Source: Canna indica
Taxonomy: Eukaryota; Streptophyta; Magnoliopsida; Zingiberales; Cannaceae
Direction of reading: 5' to 3'
DNA length: 64,000 nucleotides
Assembly: GCA_034359265.1 (NCBI GenBank)
Contig: CP136892.1
Span: forward strand, 86,110,001-86,174,000
A program made the position numbers and the translations under genes. The notes under the pieces are model-generated. The model saw only the letters and a program-made list of their open reading frames with translations. It was not told where the DNA came from and did not search any database. Each line of letters begins with the position of its first letter. The stretch's first letter is position 1. Shown one piece after another: positions 59,849 through 64,000 of this stretch.

Positions 59849-62800
59849 ATGGCCCATCAGAGCAAATTTGTATCAGTTAATCTGAACAGATCCTACGGTC
59901 AGCCCTCTTCCTCGTCGTCCTCCTCCATCCATGGCCGTTCTCGCCCCGGATCCGGCGGCGGCGGCGGCAGTGGAGGGATGGTTGTCCTCTCCAGGGCCCG
60001 AAGCTCGTCCTCCTCCGTGGCGAAGACCGCCCAGAAGCTCGCTGTTCCGCCCCCCATGAACCTGCCGTCACTAAGGAAGGAGCATGAGCGCTTCGATCCA
60101 GCTTCCTCGACATCTGGTGCCGGCCATGGTAGCCCTGCTCTTGGCTCGCGGGCGGGGCCTTCTTCCTTGGGCTGGAGCAAGCCAGCGCTTCCTCCTACTT
60201 CTTCAGTTATGGAGAAGGACGCTGGTGCCAGAAGCCAGTCTCAGTTGGGAAGACCACCCATCAACGGTGATGAGCTAGCTGGTGGGGCCTACATACCTCC
60301 AGGTTCTCGGCCAGGTAGCCAGCCACTCAATGCTGCACCCACTAAAGCGTTTTCAGAGAAAGCTGTGATCTTGAGGGGCGAGGATTTTCCTTCTCTTAGG
60401 GCCACCTTCACCCCAGCTCCTAAGCAGAAAGAGGCATTGGGTCAGAAGCAGAGGCAAAAACAAGGAATTGAAGAGTTGTTGGAAGGGCCGGAGGTTGTAC
60501 CCGAGTCTCATGCACCTATACAAATGAGACCCCAGATTAGGTCCTCTCGTCTTATAACCAGTAACGTGATGGATGGTGATGGTAGGTCAATCCGGCCACT
60601 TAGTGCTACAGAGAAGTCACATAAGCAGGATAGCTATTTGCCTGGCTTGCTGCCGAATGTACGGCTCCAACACACATCAGAGTGGACAGATGATGAACGT
60701 GATACAGGCCTCAGTATTCCCGAGCGAGAAAGAGATGGGGGGTTTTCAAGGTCTGAGTCAGTTCAAGTTCATGACCCTTTTGATGGTCGGGGACTGCATG
60801 ACAGTAAGGTTGGCAGCACTAGGTCCAGGGAGTTTTTCAAAGGGGATACTTTTGGAAGGGATGTAAAGGTTGCAAATAGCGGAGGTCAAGATTTTGGCTC
60901 GTGGAGGTTTCCTTTGAATCCAAGGGATAGATTGAACACTAATTCATTTGGAGTAGACATAGATAAACACCATGGGAGGCCTCTAAGTGGAGGCAGGGAA
61001 AGGAATATCGATGGTGTTAATGTTACATCATCATTTGGAAATAATGGCAACAATGGTTTTGTGACAAGAAGCCAGGATTCCCGTTATAGCAGGATGGGAT
61101 TGAGTTCTCCTGAGAATATTCGAAATGGTAAAGTTGCAGCAGAAACATTTAGTGGGAAAAATGCTGAACAGAATGTCCGTGGACACTACAATGATAATTC
61201 CAATAACTGGTCCAAAGGAAGTTCCTTTCAGAATATCACAGTTTCGAAGGTCCAATTTTCAACTGGAAGTAGAGGTGCTTCCTTGAGCGATCCAATACTG
61301 AACTTTGGTAGAGAAAAACGGTCAACATCAAGTGTTGCAAAGCCATATCTTGATGATGTAGAATTTGATAGCAGGGATCCCTTTTCTGGGGGCATTGGAG
61401 ACATAAATGTTAAAGTATTTAAGAAGAAGAAGGACCTTGAGAAACAAGTTGATTTCCCCGACCCCATCAGGGAGTCATTCGAGGCAGAGCTTGAGAGTAT
61501 TTTGAGGATTCAGGAACAGGAGCGGCAACGTGCAATGGAGGAGCAAGCTAGAGCTTTGGAGATTGCCCGAAAGGAGGAAGAGGAGAGGGAGAGACTGGCC
61601 AGAGAAGAGGAGGAGAGAAGGCAATTGCTTGAGGAAGAGGCAAGAGAGGCTGCTTGGAGAGCAGAACAGGAGAGATTGGAGGCCACAAGACGAGCAGAAG
61701 AGCTAAGGATTGCACGAGAAGAAGAAAAAAATAGGTACTTGATGGAGGAGGAAAGAAGGAAAGAGGCTGCACGGAAAAAGCTTTTGGAGTTGGAAGCTAG
61801 GATTGCTAGACGGCAGGCTGAAGATAAAGGGAAAGATGACAAAGCTCCCTCTTCTGTTGCTGTTTCTGATGATCTAGTACATGGACTAGTGATGGAAAGA
61901 GACGATCAGCGAGTTGCAGAAGTTGGAGGCTGGGAGGATGGGGACAGGATGGTAGAACAAATAACTAGCTCTGCCTTGTCTGATTCTTCATCCTTGGATA
62001 GAATTTTGGATGTAGCTCCTAGATCTCAATTTCCAAGAGATGGTACTTCTTCATTTCTTGATAGGGGAAAATATTCTTATGGTGGCACAATTCTTCCTTC
62101 TCAATCTGAAGATAATTCTCATCAAAATGCAAGGCAAGACACATTTAGTTACAGGAGAGGCTTCCCCAAGAAAGAGCTCCATGGTAGTATCGGAACAGTA
62201 TATAACAGACCGTCGTCCAAAAGTTCGACAATGGAATCCTCACAAATGCCAGATGAGTATCGCCAACCAAGGAAACAGAGGTGGAACTCTACAAAAGAGG
62301 GTGATTATTTTAGGAGGAATACTGATATTGATGCCGAAATTATTGACAATGCCAAGTTTGGAGATGTTGGAATAACACCTGGTATTCCACATGGAAGTCC
62401 CCATGCTCCATACAGTGAAATATCATCTGAGAACTCCATCGATGAATTTTCCTCATTTTCAAGGAACCGTCCATTTTTAAGGCAACCCCGTGTACCACCG
62501 CCACCATATGTAACCTCTCTGCAGAGAAGTTCCTTCAGAAATCCTACAGACATATCCAATTCCTCCCGTTTCACGGATGACAAAGCACATTATAGCAATC
62601 CAAGTAGATATGAGCAGAAGAGTTTGCAGACAGGTTATGATAGTGTTTTCCATGAAACTGTTCAGCAATGTGATGCAATAACTTTTTTGGAAGAAAATAC
62701 TGTTCATTCAGAGCAAGAACCAGAGAAGATGAGCCCAAAATGTGACTCCCAGTTGTCCCTTTCTGCTTTGAGCCCACCTAGTTCACCAGCTCTTTTTGCA

Positions 62801-64000
62801 CACCATGAGATGGATGTTTCCAGGGATTCCCCCCCACTTCCAACTTCTGCTGATGGTGAGCGAACTGTTGTGTCTGATAGCGAGCATGTTGTGTTGCCAC
62901 TGGAGGGCGTTACTGTGGATAGAATGATGACTTCAAGATCAGTCTCTTCTGGAGTAGATGATGAATGGCCTGTTGATAACAATGAAGAGATACAGGAGCA
63001 AGAAGAATATTATGGAGAAGGTGATGACTATGAAGACATAGCTGAAGCACATGAAGCTGATGATGATAACCTTGATGCAGTCAAGGAGATAGAAGATTTG
63101 CAAAGTGATCAAGTAATTCTTGGATTTAATGAAGGTGTGGAAGTTAAACTTCCTAGTATAGATAAGTTTGAGATAACTTCTAGCAACAAAAATGAATTCA
63201 GAATGCAGCCAGATTTTTCTAGTAGTGTGGAAGAGCCAATAAGTACAGAAGAAATTACCCTTCAAGAAGGTAATCTGGATTCTTCAATAGTGGTAAGTGA
63301 AGCCGAAAAGGCCTTGCAAGATTTAACTCTTGAGCCAGTGATGACATCTAGCTATTCTATAAACAATGTTGAATCATCTCAGACCTCAGTAATTTCAAGT
63401 CACCAAACACTTGTTTCTGCTTCAAGCTTGGCAATGGCTTCTACAGTCTCAGATTCACCCATCTTATCGTTGCCTTCTACTGTTGCTAGTCAGGGCGAAG
63501 CACCTATTACTCTACAGTTTGGTCTGTTTTCTGGCCCTTCTTTGATACCTTCCCCGGTTCCAGCCATTCAGATTGGTTCTATTCAGATGCCAATTCATGT
63601 GCATACCCAGATAAACCCGTCGCTACCTCAGGTGCACCCTTCACAGCCTCCTTTGTTCCAATTTGGCCAGCTCAGGTATGCCCCAACTATCCCTCAGAGT
63701 ATTCTGCCACTAGCTCCTCATAGCACATCATTTGTTCAGCCTCCTGTTCCAGCTTCCTATTCTTATAATCAGAATTCTGTTGGTTGCTTTTGTAACCAAG
63801 CATCTCAAAGTTACTCTTCACAGAACAAATTACAAGATGAAAAAACTTGTAGTTCTTCAGTTGAACAGTCTGATTTGGTGCAAAACAACTTTGAATCTTC
63901 TCAAGAAAAATTGCTTGCTGGGCAGCATAAATCATCGTTAGATTCTGGAAAGAATGATGTGCAGAATCAGACAGTCATGTCGACTATGGGTGAAAGAAAA
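59849..64000 (+). CDS. Large disordered BAT2_N (PRRC2)-like protein, 5' part
   Basis: An uninterrupted frame of 1384 codons runs from ATG 59849 (GGGATGGCC context) to the window edge with no stop, so the gene is cut off. The N-terminus MAHQSKFVSVNLNRSYGQ is followed by a Ser/Gly-rich stretch and GGMVVLSRA, then PPPMNLPSLRKEHERFD (about 68-84) and RGEDFPSL (176-183). These two motifs place it in the plant BAT2_N family, which includes proteins related to MODIFIER OF SNC1 1. A charged Glu/Arg helix of about 120 residues (about 540-660; RLAREEEERRQLLEEEAREA) is a likely coiled coil or single alpha helix. The rest is low-complexity, acidic near 1050-1090, then Pro/Gln-rich. The biochemical role of these proteins is not well known; MOS1 affects expression of the SNC1 immune receptor. 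No intron is needed in this part. Confidence 0.8.
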   Translation, partial: MAHQSKFVSVNLNRSYGQPSSSSSSSIHGRSRPGSGGGGGSGGMVVLSRARSSSSSVAKTAQKLAVPPPMNLPSLRKEHERFDPASSTSGAGHGSPALGSRAGPSSLGWSKPALPPTSSVMEKDAGARSQSQLGRPPINGDELAGGAYIPPGSRPGSQPLNAAPTKAFSEKAVILRGEDFPSLRATFTPAPKQKEALGQKQRQKQGIEELLEGPEVVPESHAPIQMRPQIRSSRLITSNVMDGDGRSIRPLSATEKSHKQDSYLPGLLPNVRLQHTSEWTDDERDTGLSIPERERDGGFSRSESVQVHDPFDGRGLHDSKVGSTRSREFFKGDTFGRDVKVANSGGQDFGSWRFPLNPRDRLNTNSFGVDIDKHHGRPLSGGRERNIDGVNVTSSFGNNGNNGFVTRSQDSRYSRMGLSSPENIRNGKVAAETFSGKNAEQNVRGHYNDNSNNWSKGSSFQNITVSKVQFSTGSRGASLSDPILNFGREKRSTSSVAKPYLDDVEFDSRDPFSGGIGDINVKVFKKKKDLEKQVDFPDPIRESFEAELESILRIQEQERQRAMEEQARALEIARKEEEERERLAREEEERRQLLEEEAREAAWRAEQERLEATRRAEELRIAREEEKNRYLMEEERRKEAARKKLLELEARIARRQAEDKGKDDKAPSSVAVSDDLVHGLVMERDDQRVAEVGGWEDGDRMVEQITSSALSDSSSLDRILDVAPRSQFPRDGTSSFLDRGKYSYGGTILPSQSEDNSHQNARQDTFSYRRGFPKKELHGSIGTVYNRPSSKSSTMESSQMPDEYRQPRKQRWNSTKEGDYFRRNTDIDAEIIDNAKFGDVGITPGIPHGSPHAPYSEISSENSIDEFSSFSRNRPFLRQPRVPPPPYVTSLQRSSFRNPTDISNSSRFTDDKAHYSNPSRYEQKSLQTGYDSVFHETVQQCDAITFLEENTVHSEQEPEKMSPKCDSQLSLSALSPPSSPALFAHHEMDVSRDSPPLPTSADGERTVVSDSEHVVLPLEGVTVDRMMTSRSVSSGVDDEWPVDNNEEIQEQEEYYGEGDDYEDIAEAHEADDDNLDAVKEIEDLQSDQVILGFNEGVEVKLPSIDKFEITSSNKNEFRMQPDFSSSVEEPISTEEITLQEGNLDSSIVVSEAEKALQDLTLEPVMTSSYSINNVESSQTSVISSHQTLVSASSLAMASTVSDSPILSLPSTVASQGEAPITLQFGLFSGPSLIPSPVPAIQIGSIQMPIHVHTQINPSLPQVHPSQPPLFQFGQLRYAPTIPQSILPLAPHSTSFVQPPVPASYSYNQNSVGCFCNQASQSYSSQNKLQDEKTCSSSVEQSDLVQNNFESSQEKLLAGQHKSSLDSGKNDVQNQTVMSTMGERK

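Noticed and set aside
61510..61842. Ser/Leu-rich minus-strand frame opposite the BAT2_N-like gene
   Set aside because: It is the complement of Glu/Arg-rich coiled-coil codons and overlaps a 1384-codon sense frame.
1..64000. CRISPR arrays, operons, rRNA genes or a new multi-gene system
   Set aside because: The window is plant nuclear DNA with unrelated intron-bearing genes; no such structure is visible, and I found no tRNA gene by eye apart from the SINE promoter.

Overview
This is a window of plant nuclear DNA. It holds eight protein-coding genes, most split by introns, set in AT-rich sequence full of small transposon remnants. All eight belong to plant or general eukaryotic families: KRP cyclin-dependent kinase inhibitor, ORC2, a DUF829 hydrolase, a PP2C phosphatase, lipin-type phosphatidate phosphatase, a GUX/PGSIP glycosyltransferase, WEB1, and a BAT2_N-like disordered protein. 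Several first exons and the GUX exons are very GC-rich beside AT-rich introns, which suggests a monocot (a Zingiberales-like genome would fit). That placement is inference.

Layout. 1-3.5 kb: intergenic, with a complete small hAT-type element. 3.5-4.4 kb: KRP (+). 5.1-5.5 kb: a second hAT-type copy. 7.4-12.1 kb: ORC2 (+), with a canonical E2F site upstream and a GC-AG intron. 14.0-18.2 kb: DUF829/TMEM53-like hydrolase (+), with a Tourist-like MITE in intron 1. 18.6-19.2 kb: a truncated LINE. 20.3-24.9 kb: PP2C (+). 25-28 kb: AT-rich sequence with a long inverted-repeat element. 28.2-36.8 kb: phosphatidate phosphatase PAH (+), with a recent 153-bp coding duplication and a hAT-type element in an intron. 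37-39.3 kb: a SINE and another hAT-type element. 39.9-43.1 kb: GUX-like glucuronyltransferase (-). 43-49.8 kb: intergenic, with a LINE fragment and a 323-bp TRIM-type LTR element. 49.8-52.8 kb: WEB1-like coiled-coil protein (-). 53-59.8 kb: intergenic. 59.8 kb to the end: 5' part of a large BAT2_N-like protein (+), still open at the window edge.

The genes are independent single-copy-type loci, not an operon or cluster. KRP and ORC2 both act in cell-cycle control but there is no evidence that they are linked functionally. Gene models were assembled by eye from splice signals, phase matching and remembered family conservation. Every exon junction listed keeps the reading frame. I found no convincing new biological system. 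The most useful non-routine observations are the in-frame duplication in PAH, the splicing oddities of ORC2, a conserved-looking Cys4 tail on the PP2C, the intact TRIM, and a set of non-LTR insertions with readable target-site duplications, one of them only 30 bp long.
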